64,000 nucleotides of DNA. It comes from Owenia fusiformis. Lineage: Eukaryota; Annelida; Polychaeta; Sabellida; Oweniidae. The position numbers and the translations under genes were made by a program. Location: positions 6,377,772 to 6,441,771 of the forward strand of contig CAIIXF020000002.1 of assembly GCA_903813345.2 (NCBI GenBank), in the 5' to 3' direction. Shown piece by piece: positions 25,846 to 37,763 of the stretch; position 1 is the first letter of the stretch, and each line of letters opens with the position of its first letter. Below the pieces are notes generated by a model, which was not told where the DNA came from, searched no databases, and saw only the letters and a program-made list of their open reading frames with translations.

Positions 25846-27664
25846 CATTTTCTAGGATACACTACACAAAAATTTTCTTCATTTCTCATTAAATCATCCT
25901 TATATGTAAATAAAGAAACCTACAGATTCCCGTTAAAAATTACAAAGTCCGGATTTTCTTTCACTTATCTGTTCTTCGCTTAATCACCATTTTATAATTT
26001 TCTCATGTAAAACATAACGTTCAAAGATTTTACAGTTGAGCTAATTTAATCTGCAAATGGGAAATTCTTACAAGGACAGAACTTCGAATTCAGAATACCA
26101 ATCGCTAAAACAGATTACCGTAGAATTAAATTTCCATCAGTTTTATGTTACAAAATCTGTTTTACGATTTTCAACAAAAGTAGAAAAGTAACAGACAAAT
26201 TAGTAGTCGATTTAATGGTCATTCTGATGCAATTTGTGTTTTTACAAATTACACAAAATTGTCTGTAACATTAAGATAAAACATGTGTTTTATCACTTCA
26301 AATAAACCTTAATCATCCTTTTCATAAAGTACTATATATAATATCCTCTCTGGTTACTAATCTGCCAAAGGGGTTATAACAACATACAAGGTGTCCATAA
26401 ATTTTCTTTATATAATTTTTTTCTTTATATAGACTTTGTATTTTAATTTATACACCATGTTTTTTACATAATTTCTTAAAGAGGGTTTCACCTTAAACCT
26501 ATGAGTTAGAAATGATCCTAGTATTAGTTTAATAATGACCCCTTAAAAGAAAACTTTAACTGTCCCATATACTAGACTCTGACCATAAGGGTTATAAACA
26601 CAAAGGGGCCTTGCGGACCAAAGCACGAAATTTGAAAATTGAAAGTTTTTTATTCATTTAAAGTGAAGGATACTAGGATCCTAGTGACTAATATGTCATG
26701 ATATGACATCTAAAGAGTCGATAAAAAGATATATATTACCCAATCAGAATAAGGTCATAAAAACCCAGCTACCTAACCAAAATACAACATTTAATTATTG
26801 CTTTCATAGGTGCCTGGCATTTATTTCATAGAGACACCTTCATTAAAGCAAATGACAGCTACTTTTAGGTCATTATTTTTATCAGCATCAAAATAATGTG
26901 TTTATTTGTCTTATTCAGAGCTCAATACACTAGACTCTAATGCTCAGGGTATATATACGCTGAACTTTAACAAGCAGTGTAGGCCCCATCATGATAAACC
27001 ATGACATCTCATTCCTTCTCAGCCCTGAGATGGTGAAACAGAAAGATGCTATGTGTATCAGAATATGTAGGCCCTATTTCACTAGGTATAGGAAAAAACT
27101 GGTCCATAATGTCATTTTGACCAGCAGGTTTCAATTTCTTAGGACCTACACTTTAAACAAGGGTTGACCTATATCAGCCACCCTTTTTCATATACAGTAG
27201 TTAAGCAAGCATCAATACTAGCCTCTCCAGTTTTAAATCAAATCTCTGACCCCCCCACCTCATACTCTTCACCAGTATAAAGGTGAGGCATGTGAGGGTG
27301 ATATCACAAGGTGATTTAAAGCAAGTCCTCTAAAGCCCCCCCCCCTCCTCCCCTGAGTATTTTGTCAACTACTAGAGACATATCCACCATTGTTAATAAA
27401 ACATTTTGAACTATGATTTTTTTATGAACCGAGTATGCTCAAAAACATTTTCTCACTTTTAGTAAACAAAACGGAACAGCCTTTTATCACTTGCTGCTAA
27501 ATGAAAGAAATTACGTCTAGAATTTAAAGTGAAACACATGGAAAGGCACCAGAAAGCTAATGCCTCTAACAAGTTTCATACAATTCAGTTTTTCATATCG
27601 TTTTCACAGCTCATAACTTAACAAAACTTCTAAAATAGTTAAACTTTATTTGAAACCTGAATCC
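25846..27664. other. Gene-free stretch containing second direct-repeat copy
   Basis: The second copy of the repeat at 25714-25845 spans 26523-26655. The roughly 680 bp between copies has no coding capacity, so a solo-LTR or LTR element interpretation is not supported. The remainder is unique-looking. Confidence 0.45.
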
Positions 27665-28290
27665 CATATTATATATAACTTTTATTGACATCTTGTATCA
27701 TAACATGATTACATTAGTCATAACTATGAAAAAACTAAATATCTAAACTACAAATACTAACTCAGGCAAAAGTACAAAAATATATACGAGATATACAAAA
27801 ACCCAAAATAAAGGTAGTATACATCATGATAAAAGGACAAGGTTACAAGGTTACATTTAAAGTGTGGTGCACATACCCTGCATTCTGACTACAAATTCTT
27901 AAATGAATGATAAATGAATTTTCCAATGTGTCTCTGTAATGTTAAGTTTTTACTTGAAATGAGATTGACAAATAAATTTTCACTATTGAGGTCAAAGTTA
28001 CTTAGAATTTCACGAGCCTTAGTGTACAATAATTGTCTATGCTCATCATTCTTTGTACAAGTTAAAAGGAAATGACATTCATCCTCTATATGTTTACAGG
28101 TATTGCATAATCTTTCCTCTCTAGGTTTTGGTTTTGGCTTTGCATGTCTTCCAGTCTCAATCGCCAATCGATGAGAACTCATTCGAAATCTACTTATCGC
28201 CAATCTATACTTTTTATTATCTAATTTCAAATATAATTCAATTCTAAAATCTTTTTTATTATATGTGTATGTACTTAAAATACCTCAGAA
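27665..28290 (-). mobile_element. 5'-truncated LINE (non-LTR retrotransposon) tail
   Basis: This is the 3' end of a LINE on the minus strand. It contains the C-terminal coding part (27889-28284) followed by about 220 bp of 3' untranslated sequence with an AATAAAAG polyadenylation-like signal at about 27680. Upstream of 28290 the frame is stopped and recognisable LINE sequence ends, typical of 5' truncation during target-primed reverse transcription. I cannot see a target duplication with confidence. Confidence 0.65.
27889..28284 (-). pseudogene. LINE reverse transcriptase C-terminus
   Basis: The longest ATG frame gives 113 aa from 28230, but the same frame is open back to about 28284, so the visible ATG is not a real start. 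The segment has the arrangement common at the end of many animal non-LTR polyproteins: a basic SRFRMSSHRLAIETGRH block, then EERLCNTCKHIEDECHFLLTC, a Cys/His cluster (C-x2-C...H...C). Reverse transcriptase and endonuclease domains are absent because of 5' truncation. The exact LINE clade cannot be assigned from this tail. Confidence 0.6.
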
Positions 28291-29177
28291 ATCAAAAAGT
28301 GATTTTGACAAAAATGAGGCCAATTTTTTAGAAAAAGAGGCCCCAAGAGCCCCCCCCCCAAGATAAGCCACCATGATCTCCAGATCCTTAGCCTATAACA
28401 AAGCCATCACAATTATTCATGTATGGAAAACATTTTCTATAAGAATTAGAAAACCTGATTCTGTTACTACTCACTCCATATATAAAATAACTCTGAAGAA
28501 TATAATAGACTTGCATTCGATTGGTACATGACAAATTCAAAATTCTTTAAAATATTGAGTGAACTGAAATCCTCATTTTCCAAACTGCAAACTCATTTCA
28601 AGAAATGAAATTTACAAGATTAAAATAAATCCTGTGAATATACTGAAACCCTTATTTCTCCAACTACTAACTATCTTCAGGGAATGAAACACAAAAAAGA
28701 AGGCAAAATAATTACAGTACTGACCTCAATCTTTGCTAGTTTCAAGTGTATTCTAATCCAGAAATCCTTTGTAGAAATGAAACCATAATTTCTCATCTAC
28801 GACTAACTTATTCCAAGGAGTAAAACCAACAAGAAAGGTAAAATAACTGACCTCATTTCTTAGTTTGTTCCAAGTGTCTTACAATCTAGAAATCCTGGTG
28901 AAGAAATGGAATCCTAATTTTCTTAACAACTAACTAATTTCAGAAAATAACACTTAAGTAAGACAAAATAACTGACCTGAACATTGTCCATTCTATAGCT
29001 AAATCCTCTAGTTCTAATATAATCCATAAACTACGTAGTATCATAAAGCCTAGTTTCGCAGATATATACGTAAAGAAATCAGCTCATTTCCTCTTTGAGT
29101 TCTAACTCAACATGTGAGAAGGCAAATCTAAACAAACATTTGCACTCTGCCAACTTCGCAAGATGCACAGGCTACCA
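28291..29177. other. Gene-free AT-rich stretch
   Basis: Loosely repeated CCT.ATTTCTC.AAC.ACTAA phrases recur at about 28565, 28650, 28790 and 28915 (spacing 85-140 bp), suggesting an old degenerate tandem repeat. No gene. Confidence 0.4.
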
Positions 29178-29385
29178 ACAGTCGCTTTAGTGTTCTGCAC
29201 AGGAATTTTTCTCAAGTAGGTGCAAAATTCTCATTTTCACAATTCAGATCAAAATTGGTCAAATATGCCTATTTTTCATGATTTTTCTCATTTTCCATTG
29301 GGTGCAAATAGATTTTTAGGTGGGTGCAAGCCTATTTTCAAAATTTCAGATGGGTGCTGCACCCACTTCCTTTAATGCAGGGTTT
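29178..29385. repeat. GGTGCAGCACCCACC-type repeat, inverted copy
   Basis: It matches the reverse complement of 13492-13698 and 32285-32478, with the AAAATTCTCATTTTCACAAT, TCATGATTTTTCTCATTTTC and GGGTGCTGCACCCAC blocks in that order. A fragment of the same family is at about 29703-29745. Confidence 0.75.
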
Positions 29386-30403
29386 CCTACTTTATTACTC
29401 TAAATTTAAAACATGACAACTTTGACATATTTCTTAACTGTGACATGTTTCTCAATGGTGACATATCTAACAACTGAGAAGTATTTCTCAACTTTAATTC
29501 AAATATGTTTTGCTTATATCAGTGTCTCTTTATCTAAAGCTTCTCTATTGCTAGGGATAGTACAAACGTTGGATCCCCCAATGAAGTACCTGTTTGTACC
29601 CTGTGCCTGCTACTGCATACTTGTTAAGAGTTGCTGTATCTTACCTTACAAACTTTACACAGTAATCTCCCTGAAACCATTTTCATTTTCAGAAGCAAAT
29701 TAAGTGGGTGCTGTAGCTCCTTCAGATTTTGAAAATAGACTTGCAACCTTTGCAAACCTTTTTGTACCGTGACTTGAAAATAAGGAAAATTGCTGAAATT
29801 TCGCATAATTGTGAAATCAGAATTTCAAGGAAATTCAAGGGAAAATCCTCAGTAGATACTGATAGGCCTATATATATTTTCAGAGAACATGGTAAAACAA
29901 TAAAAATAACATCAATCATGTATACCATCACCCAAATAATATACGTAAAATCAAATCTTTGAAAAGGGCGACCCCCAGGGGAGAAGCCAGTCTTGCTAAA
30001 ACCTTGTGCCTCCCTCCTCCCTCTCAAAACAACCCAGATATGGAGTAATAGGTATGAGGACGGGCAAAGTCTAGTAATGAAAAAGGCTGTTTTTCAAATT
30101 TTATCTCTACTGTTACAACCAAAGACAAATTACAATACACTGGTGGAATAATTACACATGTAATTAACCCCTGCCTAATTAACCCCTCCAAGCCTAGAGA
30201 TAAACTTGAGGTCAAGCATCCCTCTAATGTGACAAAGTTAAATAAAGGCCACAAAATATTGCCACTGAGATAGACAAAGAAAAATGAGAAAGAACTTCAT
30301 ATGAATAGCGTTTAACTCACTATCTTGTTGAAGTTCCTTATATTCCTGAACACTCACAAATGTTTTCCACAAAATGTTGTTTTTTCTTATAAACACAATA
30401 AAA

Positions 30404-30468
30404 CCATCTTCGTTCACTCGGCTCCCGTCTGTCGATGAACGCAGTGAAGACCAGAGCGCGTGAAGATG
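30404..30468. repeat. CATCTTCGTTCACTCGGCTC repeat
   Basis: The left end CCATCTTCGTTCACTCGG and the right end GCGTGAAGATG form a short imperfect inversion. The same 25-bp left part occurs at 44550-44592 and 51727-51769, where the middle is shorter. The element is GC-rich for this window. Confidence 0.6.
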
Positions 30469-30508
30469 CAATAACACTAAGAAAATCGAGTTCAAAAGAT
30501 ATTACCAA

Positions 30509-30568
30509 CCTTGACATCACACTAGGATTCGTTTTTAATCCAAATGCGTAAAATTTTGATTCATCCAT
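30509..30568 (-). other. Weak candidate first coding exon
   Basis: On the minus strand an ATG in good context (ACATGG) opens a frame beginning MDESKFYAFGLKTNP that reaches possible donors at AAG|GTTGGT or TTG|GTAATA after about 20 codons. The composition looks protein-like, but I do not recognise the protein and found no convincing next exon downstream. A minus-strand gene with long introns across the first 30 kb is possible but unproven. Confidence 0.2.
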
Positions 30569-31207
30569 GTTTTGTACATATTTGTGTGTTAGTACAACTT
30601 CTGTACTGAACAAAGAGTTAAAGACCCATTAAACGCCATATTATAGCGTATCAACAGAAAGTATCATAATATATCAATGGAAAGCAACATAAGGTTTATA
30701 TTGGATTATTATAAATCTTTATCCCCAAACATAACATTATTGATCTTACTGTGATTTGACCCTTTTCAAGAGTTTTGCATGCTATACTCTTACAAAAAAT
30801 CATTTTTGATTTAGCCTTTTTATCAAAAACCAAATGTGTCCTGTATATTCTGATCTATCTGAATGGGATACACTGTTATCCACCTATTTAAAGCTGACAT
30901 TCCTTTCAGATCAAACTCCAAAAAGATGCTATACTTTAAAAATGAGGTCATCAAGATCTTGTCAGTATCAAAACTGTAATAATATTTTACATCATGAGAG
31001 GGTACGATTTTACTTATTATATCCTCTAAGTCTCAGGGTTAGATTTAGGATACCTTGCATTATTGATATTTAGAACTCATTCATGGTCAAACTTTTCCCT
31101 AGAGTATACTTGCAATCAAAAGCCCCTAAAGAGTTAGTTAATGAATGTAATTAATCACATGCATTATGATCCAGGTACTAGGTAGAAAATCTATTATTCA
31201 CAAAAGG
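30569..31207. other. Gene-free AT-rich stretch
   Basis: Nothing here is supportable as a gene. The end (about 30940-31060) holds a weak copy of the ATCCTCTAAGTCTCAGGGTTA family edge. Confidence 0.4.
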
Positions 31208-31407
31208 CAGGCCCGTAGCCAGGGGGTTCGGAGGGTTCGAGCAAACCTCCCTTTGGACCAAAATTCTTTCAAAATCATGCAGTTTTTCACCATTCTGTCA
31301 CTTTTCAAGTAATTTTGGCCATTTTGGGGCCAAAGTTGCCAAATATGAACCCTAAATAGAATTTTTAAAAAGTGAACCCCCCTTGGCAAAACCTGGCTAC
31401 TGGCCTG
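31208..31407. repeat. TAGCCAGG-type MITE, 200 bp
   Basis: It has clear terminal inversion CAGGCCCGTAGCCAGG / CCTGGCTACTGGCCTG with the canonical interior. It is one of the best preserved copies in the window and useful as a reference for the family. Confidence 0.85.
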
Positions 31408-32042
31408 AAATACCAATAGAGAACTAGAAGATATCCTGTGATTTTTTGAGGGATATCATTTTTATCCATGAGTGGATATTGATCATCTCCCTAAGTGAGC
31501 ATGGCAATTTAAGTAGCACATAACAAAATTATCTCGTGTTGTTATCCCCATGTATGAAATAAACAATAAAATGCAAGAAAATAACTATGTAATGTTCTCT
31601 ATCAAAATACAACAGCAAATCTGACCTGCCCAGAGAGCGTGAAAAATGAACCCGGAATCTTTTTTGTAAGGGTCAATAAATATTACTGCAACAAAATTAT
31701 GCTATCAACAAAATAAGATTTTAGCTTATTTATTACTTAGATGTTGAGAACAGTGCTGGATTTAGCAATCAGGATATTTATTTTGTTTCGTGATTGGATT
31801 TTATTTTCATAGGATTCAATAAATCTTTGATTGAAAAATCTAAATAAATATTGATCAGCTTAAAGATGTAGCATTTAAACAGGAAATTTACAACCCTGAG
31901 GACTGGGGAAAAGTAATAATAATCATTATAATATAAATATTTTGTTTCAAAATCAAATTATTGTAAAGGGTAGGTTAATGGGCCATATAGTTCTTTGAGG
32001 AGAATATATAATATGTAACAAGGCATATAATAACATGCAAAA

Positions 32043-32161
32043 TGTCACCACCTGCCATTTGTTACTGATGCCAAACTCCAAACTCTGAATGCCAACCACT
32101 GAACATCATCCACAAAAAAAGTTCGAGACTATAACAATATGTCCGGCTTGTGGTGGTGACA
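32043..32161. repeat. TGTCACCACC-type MITE, best preserved
   Basis: The left end TGTCACCACC and right end GGTGGTGACA are exact inverted 10-mers. The interior carries CATCCACAAAAAAAGTTCGA and TATAACAATATGTCC. About 119 bp, non-coding. Confidence 0.8.
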
Positions 32162-32284
32162 TAAAAAGTAAAGTTCCATTAAAATAAAGATTCTACATGA
32201 AGAAAGTACTAGCATACTGAATTGTAGTCTTACACGACATCCCCTCTACCTACTTCATTACTCTTGTATATTACCTAAGCAGTA

Positions 32285-32478
32285 ATCTTCCAAGCATTAA
32301 AGCAAGTGGGCGCAGCACCCACCTGAGATTTTGAAAATAGGCTTGCACCCACCTGAAAATCCTTTTACACCCATTTGAAAATGAGAAAAATTGGCATATT
32401 TTGACCAATTTTGGTCTGAATTGTGAAAATGAGAATTTTACACCCACCTGAGAAAAAATACTGGGGAGATCACTGCCA
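32285..32478. repeat. GGTGCAGCACCCACC-type repeat
   Basis: It runs from ATCTTCCAAGCATTAAAGCA to CTGGGGAGATCACTGCCA, parallel to 13492-13698 and with the same internal ACCCACCTGA repeats. Confidence 0.75.
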
Positions 32479-32696
32479 AGAGAATTGGAAAGGTGCTTGG
32501 TGCAAAACTGGAATTGACAGAATCCAGTGGTATGAGTTCAAGTAAAGTTGGGGTTTCAAAGAGAGAATATAGAAACAACTGGGGCTCCTAAACTGCAAGA
32601 TTGTCTTACCTATTTAGAGATTAGTTAAGAAGAACTAAACTCTGTTCTCAGGGTATGTCAAAACTAGAGACAGAGACAAGGCATTAACATTCAAAT

Positions 32697-32775
32697 TGTC
32701 ACCACCTGCCATTGGTTACAGATACCGGCCGCCAAATCCCAAACAACAACTACCAAACACCATTTCTGGTGGTGC
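32697..32775. repeat. Internally deleted TGTCACCACC-type MITE
   Basis: It starts TGTCACCACCTGCCATTGG and ends CTGGTGGTGCT, lacking most of the interior. Confidence 0.6.
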
Positions 32776-33844
32776 TATAATAAGAGCATGGGCTATATAA
32801 GGATAGTCACATGGGAGCAGCATTAGGGAGCAAGTGGTCAAAAGTGTTTACAGCTCGGGTCAGGGGTTATCAGTCCATGGATTAATGACCTGAAAAAACA
32901 AGGATATCATTTTAGCAAGTCTCAAGTGTTTCCAAGTTGCTTTTACTTAGAGTTCCTTTGAATTTGGGAAGTTTTGGACAAACATCAACTTCTGGTCAGT
33001 GTGTGATAACAGAATATCCTGGACAAGTGGCCACCAACATTATACAAGTCTTCTTTATCTTTCAAAAACTCAGAAAAATATTTTTCTTTACATATCATGT
33101 CTGAAGACCAGAATTTCCCAATATTACAATGAGAAACCATAACTAAGTTTAATATGAAATCTCTAAATGAATTTCCCCTTGGTCACTCTCACAATTTTTT
33201 ACCCAGTTAAAGCAAATCTACAATATATTTTTTCCACTCTCTAAATGCTCTGCTTGCATGGGTACATTTGCAGTTTCTTCGAAAGCACCATACATATAAG
33301 AAAACTGTATTGTATACTTAGGATAGAAGCTTTGGCTAAATAACATCTCAAAATATTTTTCAACACCCATGAAATATTAGATTGTTGAAATCTACAAGGC
33401 AGGACAGATCAGACATTACAATATAAACAAATCCATTGTTGTTTACTGTTTATTTGAACTGAATCCAAACTTTAACTGCCATGGCAACCAAATATTCAAC
33501 AAATGTAAACCTTTTCTATAGAAATGGTTTTGATTTGTATTTAATTGAGCATGATCTACTTGTTTCCATGACAAGAAATTCCAAACTTTAATTGAAATAA
33601 ATAAAAAATAAATTACTTGAAACAAGTATCTAATCATTTCATTGGAAATATCATAATTAATTTTTCTTTTGTAATGTACATGTACGCATAACTTCATGAA
33701 TTTCATTTGGATGGAAGATATAAAAACTAAACTTCAAAATCAGAAAATATTATTTTGACTTTGTGATAAAATATACCCGTATGACCAAGAAATAGTAATA
33801 GCTCCAAATAGCACATTGCTATGATTCACCAGAAAAATGTACAT
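32776..33844. other. Gene-free AT-rich stretch
   Basis: There is no supportable gene and no repeat family that I recognise. Confidence 0.45.
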
Positions 33845-34536
33845 GCAGTAACACCTGCAAATGTGAACACCTCTACAATGTGAACACCTCTGCAAATATG
33901 AACACCTCTGCAATGTGAACACCTCTGCAATGTGAACACATCTGCAAATGTGAACACCTCTGCAAAGTGAACACCTCTGCAATGTGAACACCTCTGCAAT
34001 ATAAACACCTCTGCAATGTGAACACCTTTGCAATGTGAACACATCTGCAAATAAGGACACCTCTGCAAATGTGAACACCTCTGCAATGTGAACACCTCTG
34101 CAATGTGAACACATCTGCAAATGTGAACACCTCTGCAAATGTGAACACCTCTGCAATGTGAACACCTCTGCAAATGTGAACACCTCTGCAATGTGAACAT
34201 CTCTGCAAATGTGAACACCTCTGCAAAGTGAACACCTCTGCAATGTGAACACCTCTGCAATATAAACACCTCTGCAATGTGAACACCTCTGCAATGTGAA
34301 CACATCTGCAAATGTGGACACCTCTGCAAATGTTAACACCTCTGCAAATGTGAACACCTCTGCAAATGTGAATACCTCTGCAATCAAAACACCTCTGCAA
34401 TCAGAACACTTTCTCCCAATTTTGAAATCTCCCAATGACTCCCTTGTTTTAAAAGCACCTTGAAATGTGAACACCTGCTATTCTGAACACTTTTGGCCAA
34501 TCCCAGTAGTGTTCAAATTAAACAAGGTTCACTGTA
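33845..34536. repeat. ACAGTAAAACCTG-type element expanded by minisatellite
   Basis: The left edge CAGTAACACCTG and right edge CAAGGTTCACTGTA are the inverted termini of the family seen at 36982-37178. Between them, about 33,850-34,410 is a 15/18-bp minisatellite (AACACCTCTGCAATGTG and AACACCTCTGCAAATGTG, about 34 units). Its AACACCT word is the motif lying next to the terminus in the other copies. Because both unit lengths are multiples of three and free of stops, all three minus-strand frames are open for 167-244 codons. These are artefacts, not genes. Confidence 0.8.
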
Positions 34537-34741
34537 TAATTTTCTGCTTTCTTTAGTTACATACATTCCAATCCCTGGTGTGAGAGAGTTCATCAACTGT
34601 ATAGATCTACTAGCCATAGAACTGTCATACACAATTAAAAATCATGTTCTCCACAAATAATGGTCACTCCTTGTATACTGAGACAGTTTTATTAACTACA
34701 GATGTAAGATGCATGAGTTTTCTTTCTTTAAAGGAGATTCT

Positions 34742-34905
34742 GTAGGCTCGTAGCCAAGGGAAGATGGAGAGCAGTCATTCTCCCCCCCCCTGGCCAGAAG
34801 TTCTTTCAAATTCATGCATTTTCCCCATTCTGAGGACTTTTCAAATGATTTTGCTAAAAATGCCCACCCCCTGGGTTAAAGGACCCCTTGGTTATAAGCT
34901 GACTA
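34742..34905. repeat. Diverged TAGCCAGG-type element
   Basis: It begins GTAGGCTCGTAGCCAAGG and contains TCTTTCAAATTCATGCATTT and ATTCTGAGGACTTTTCAAATG. The right terminus is eroded. Confidence 0.6.
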
Positions 34906-34975
34906 GAGGCAACAACACTATACATATATGTATTTCCCTGCACAAAGTAAATTTTTTCCACTAAATAGAATGTTT

Positions 34976-35052
34976 ACCCTTTCAGTAGTTTGATTTTACA
35001 TTTTTAAAAGAGAGCTTCACATTCTAATATACACTTGCTCTAATACTCAGAG
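34976..35052. repeat. Short ACCCTTTC...CTCAGAGTAA element
   Basis: It starts ACCCTTTCAGTAGTTTGATT, has AAAAGAGAGCTTC in the middle and ends ATACTCAGAGTAA. Fragments bearing GAAGCTCTCTTTTAA recur in both orientations at 7766, 14224, 19391, 39748, 47790, 53055 and 63588, so this is a widespread small family. Confidence 0.55.
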
Positions 35053-36451
35053 TAACAATTAATTGAGAAGTAACCCAGTTGCTAAGGTAGCAGCAGTTGC
35101 TACGGTTTCCATGGTGAGAGAGTATGGCCTTCTATCAGTCCATTCCTGAAAAATATTAGTAGTTGCTAAATAGAAAAATGTGAGTATCAGAATCCATGAT
35201 TTCCATCTGTAGAAAATGTTTTCCAAAACAACACCATCAATTTTTCGAAGACTTCACCATGGCGCCTGAGAGCAGATAACAGAAGACAAATCACTACCTA
35301 GAACTACCTGTAGTTGATATCTGTGTAATTAACAGATTAATAAACAGATTAATGCCAGGAAAAACAGATAAATACCTTTGATGATTTTAAGTCAAAAATG
35401 TTAAAGGTCCTCTGAGAAAATGTCAAGTTATAAAATAAAGAAAAGAGAAGAAAAGAGCGCAGAAAAAGCCAACGGGTATACAGTAAATGTTGTGAATTAT
35501 GTTGTTATTCAAAAAAACGATGCAATTTTTAGATGAGAGACAAAACCACTGAAGACGAGGGCAAGGTGTGAAATATATAAAATTTATCGAAGAAATGACC
35601 TGAATTTTAAAGACCACCAACACTCTATTGATATAGATCCGCTTCAAACATCACTCTCTGCTAGTGCCGATTTCACCGATTTCTCTCAAAATTTTGAATG
35701 AAGTTCCAACTTTTCTTGCAGTTTTATATAATCAAGTATGTTATATTCGCGCCAGGTTATCTCATTCCATGCTGATTTCTCAGTATCATGCAGTAATCTG
35801 CATGGAAAGGGATGACCAATGGAAAGTTTCTTGCATTGGAGGCAACCCATCCTATCTTATTATGAGGGCAAGTCTGGTTGCTTAGATAAAATAAAGTTCT
35901 TCTAGACTATCATAAATCATATTACTCAAGTTTTTTTCTTCACAGGTTTCCCTTATTTCAATATTTCGTTCTTGCAGCAGGATGCAATTGGAAACAGATA
36001 TCAGGGTGCTGAGCAATTTTAAAATTTTAACAGGGTGCATGCAACAACTGTTTAAATATGAAGACTTTGGTGAATTAACTTTTAATTAATCAAGTAATAC
36101 ATTTATTTGTTTGATACTAACTGTAGTACAAAAATGCTAGCAGTAATTAAAATGAAGCTCTTTTAAAAATGCATAACTTCAATCTTGAAAAGGGTATTTA
36201 ATGATACTCCACTTTTATAAATATAGCAGATATTTTATGATCTGTCATATTCATTTTTGATTGTTTTTGTAACATTTTACCTAAAACAAAGAGGGATAGC
36301 TTTTGGATAAAAATGCACAACATCGTTGCTTAAAAAAGTTACAAAAGATGTTGAACTCTTTGCTAGCGATGTTTAAATATTTGATAGTAATTCATTTGTA
36401 ACACTCAGTAAAAGCTTTGAACAACAATAAACAAGGTATTAACATGCTAAA
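35053..36451. other. Gene-free AT-rich stretch
   Basis: No gene is apparent. About 35670-35770 resembles an eroded CTCTAAATT.TATAG family copy. Small open frames show no recognisable domain. Confidence 0.4.
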
Positions 36452-36570
36452 TGTCACCACCAGCCATTTGTTACAGATGCTGACCACCGAATCCCAAACA
36501 CCAGCCACCAAACACCATCCACAAAAAAAGTTTGAGATTATTACAAATGTCACCACTTCTGGCAGCGACA
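36452..36570. repeat. TGTCACCACC-type MITE
   Basis: It has the full-length arrangement TGTCACCACCAGCCATTTG ... CATCCACAAAAAAAGTTTG ... TGTCACCACTTCTGG ... GCGACA. A second, partial copy follows at about 36911-36981. Confidence 0.75.
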
Positions 36571-36981
36571 TAACAAAGCCATAACAATGTTACACAAACA
36601 CAAAAAATTGACCATTTAACATATTTCTATGCTTCTAGGTGCTGTTGAACATTTCTAGAAATGTTTCATAATGTTTGGGAAATCCTGTCAAAATCTGACA
36701 ATCACCTGGTGCGGATTTAATAAGCATTTCCTCTTTCCTCTTCATAAATAATAACATCTAGAATATAAGGGCAGCGCAATCTGGGGCACCATGTCTTCTA
36801 TATTTAATCAAGACGGCTTTGAAACAAGACCCCGGAAGTAAAAATATATTGTAGCAAAAGAACCAAAGGGTAAAGACTAATAAAAATGATTACAAACAAT
36901 ATATGAGAAGATGTCACCATTTGCAAAGGGTTACAGAAATATATAACATATTGTTACAGATATAAACTGCTAACCACCAAT

Positions 36982-37178
36982 TACAGTAAAACCTGTGTAT
37001 AGTGAATATTTTTTTGCCAAGAAAAAATGTTCCCTGTTGGTAGATGTTCACTAAAGCAAGGTATAGGATTGTACTTTAACATGGGAGTCAATGGGAGAAA
37101 AAGGATTTGCCGAAAAAAAGGTCACTGTTGATAGGTGTTCACTATAGAGATGTGTTCACTAACTCAGGTTTTACTGTA
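36982..37178. repeat. ACAGTAAAACCTG-type MITE, best preserved
   Basis: The left terminus TACAGTAAAACCTG and right terminus CAGGTTTTACTGTA are exact inverted 14-mers including TA on both sides. The element is 197 bp. TGTTCACTA words repeat near both ends. The termini fit a pogo/Tigger-like TA-inserting transposon, but no transposase is present in any copy here. Confidence 0.75.
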
Positions 37179-37510
37179 CTGGACACAAAGGTGAAAGCTT
37201 TAATAGTTTGTTGCACAGTTTAAACAAATGAATATCAAGAAAAAATAAAATAAATTTTCTCAGAAGAAAATAGGCAAAAGTGAACCATGCCCCCTCCCCT
37301 CTCCCCATAAAAGTTTGCTCAGGCATGACTAGACATTAACCATACAAGGGAAAACATCCACACTTCAGTTTCACATAATCATTACTTCATAGTGATGAAA
37401 GTAAGAAAATTGCCAAGCTTTTTGAACTAAAATGAAACTAAACATCTTTGGCTCAACTTCTGATAGTAGCAACTAGCAAGCCCTTAAATAAGATACAAAA
37501 CTCTAAACAC

Positions 37511-37763
37511 AATAAAACGTGTATAATCTGAATGATATTTTGACTGGCTAAAAGTGTTCAGATTAGCAGGTGTTCACATTTCAAGTTTTTTTTATAAGTG
37601 TAAGACAAGGGGAGATTTCGAACAAAGAAAAAGTGTTCAGATTGAGAAGATTAGAGAGTTGTTCATATTTCAAGGTTTTTGTATATATAAGCCAAGAGGA
37701 GATTTTAGACAAAGAAAAGGTGTTCATATTAGAGAGGTGTTCAAATATACATGTTTTACTATA
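37511..37763. repeat. ACAGTAAAACCTG-type MITE
   Basis: It runs from ATAAAACGTGTATAATCTG to TACATGTTTTACTATA with internal GTGTTCAGATTAG and GTGTTCATATTAG repeats. The overlapping small open frames reflect the repeat and are not genes. Confidence 0.65.

Noticed and set aside
25714-26655. LTR retrotransposon suggested by direct repeats
   Set aside because: The intervening 680 bp has no gag or pol sequence. The repeat does not begin TG and end CA, and its first 75 bp belong to a dispersed short family.
33740-34474. Open frames of 244, 175 and 167 codons on the minus strand
   Set aside because: They are three frames of one 15/18-bp minisatellite whose units are multiples of three and lack stops. 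The protein would be repeats of CRGVHIAEVFTLQ without any domain.
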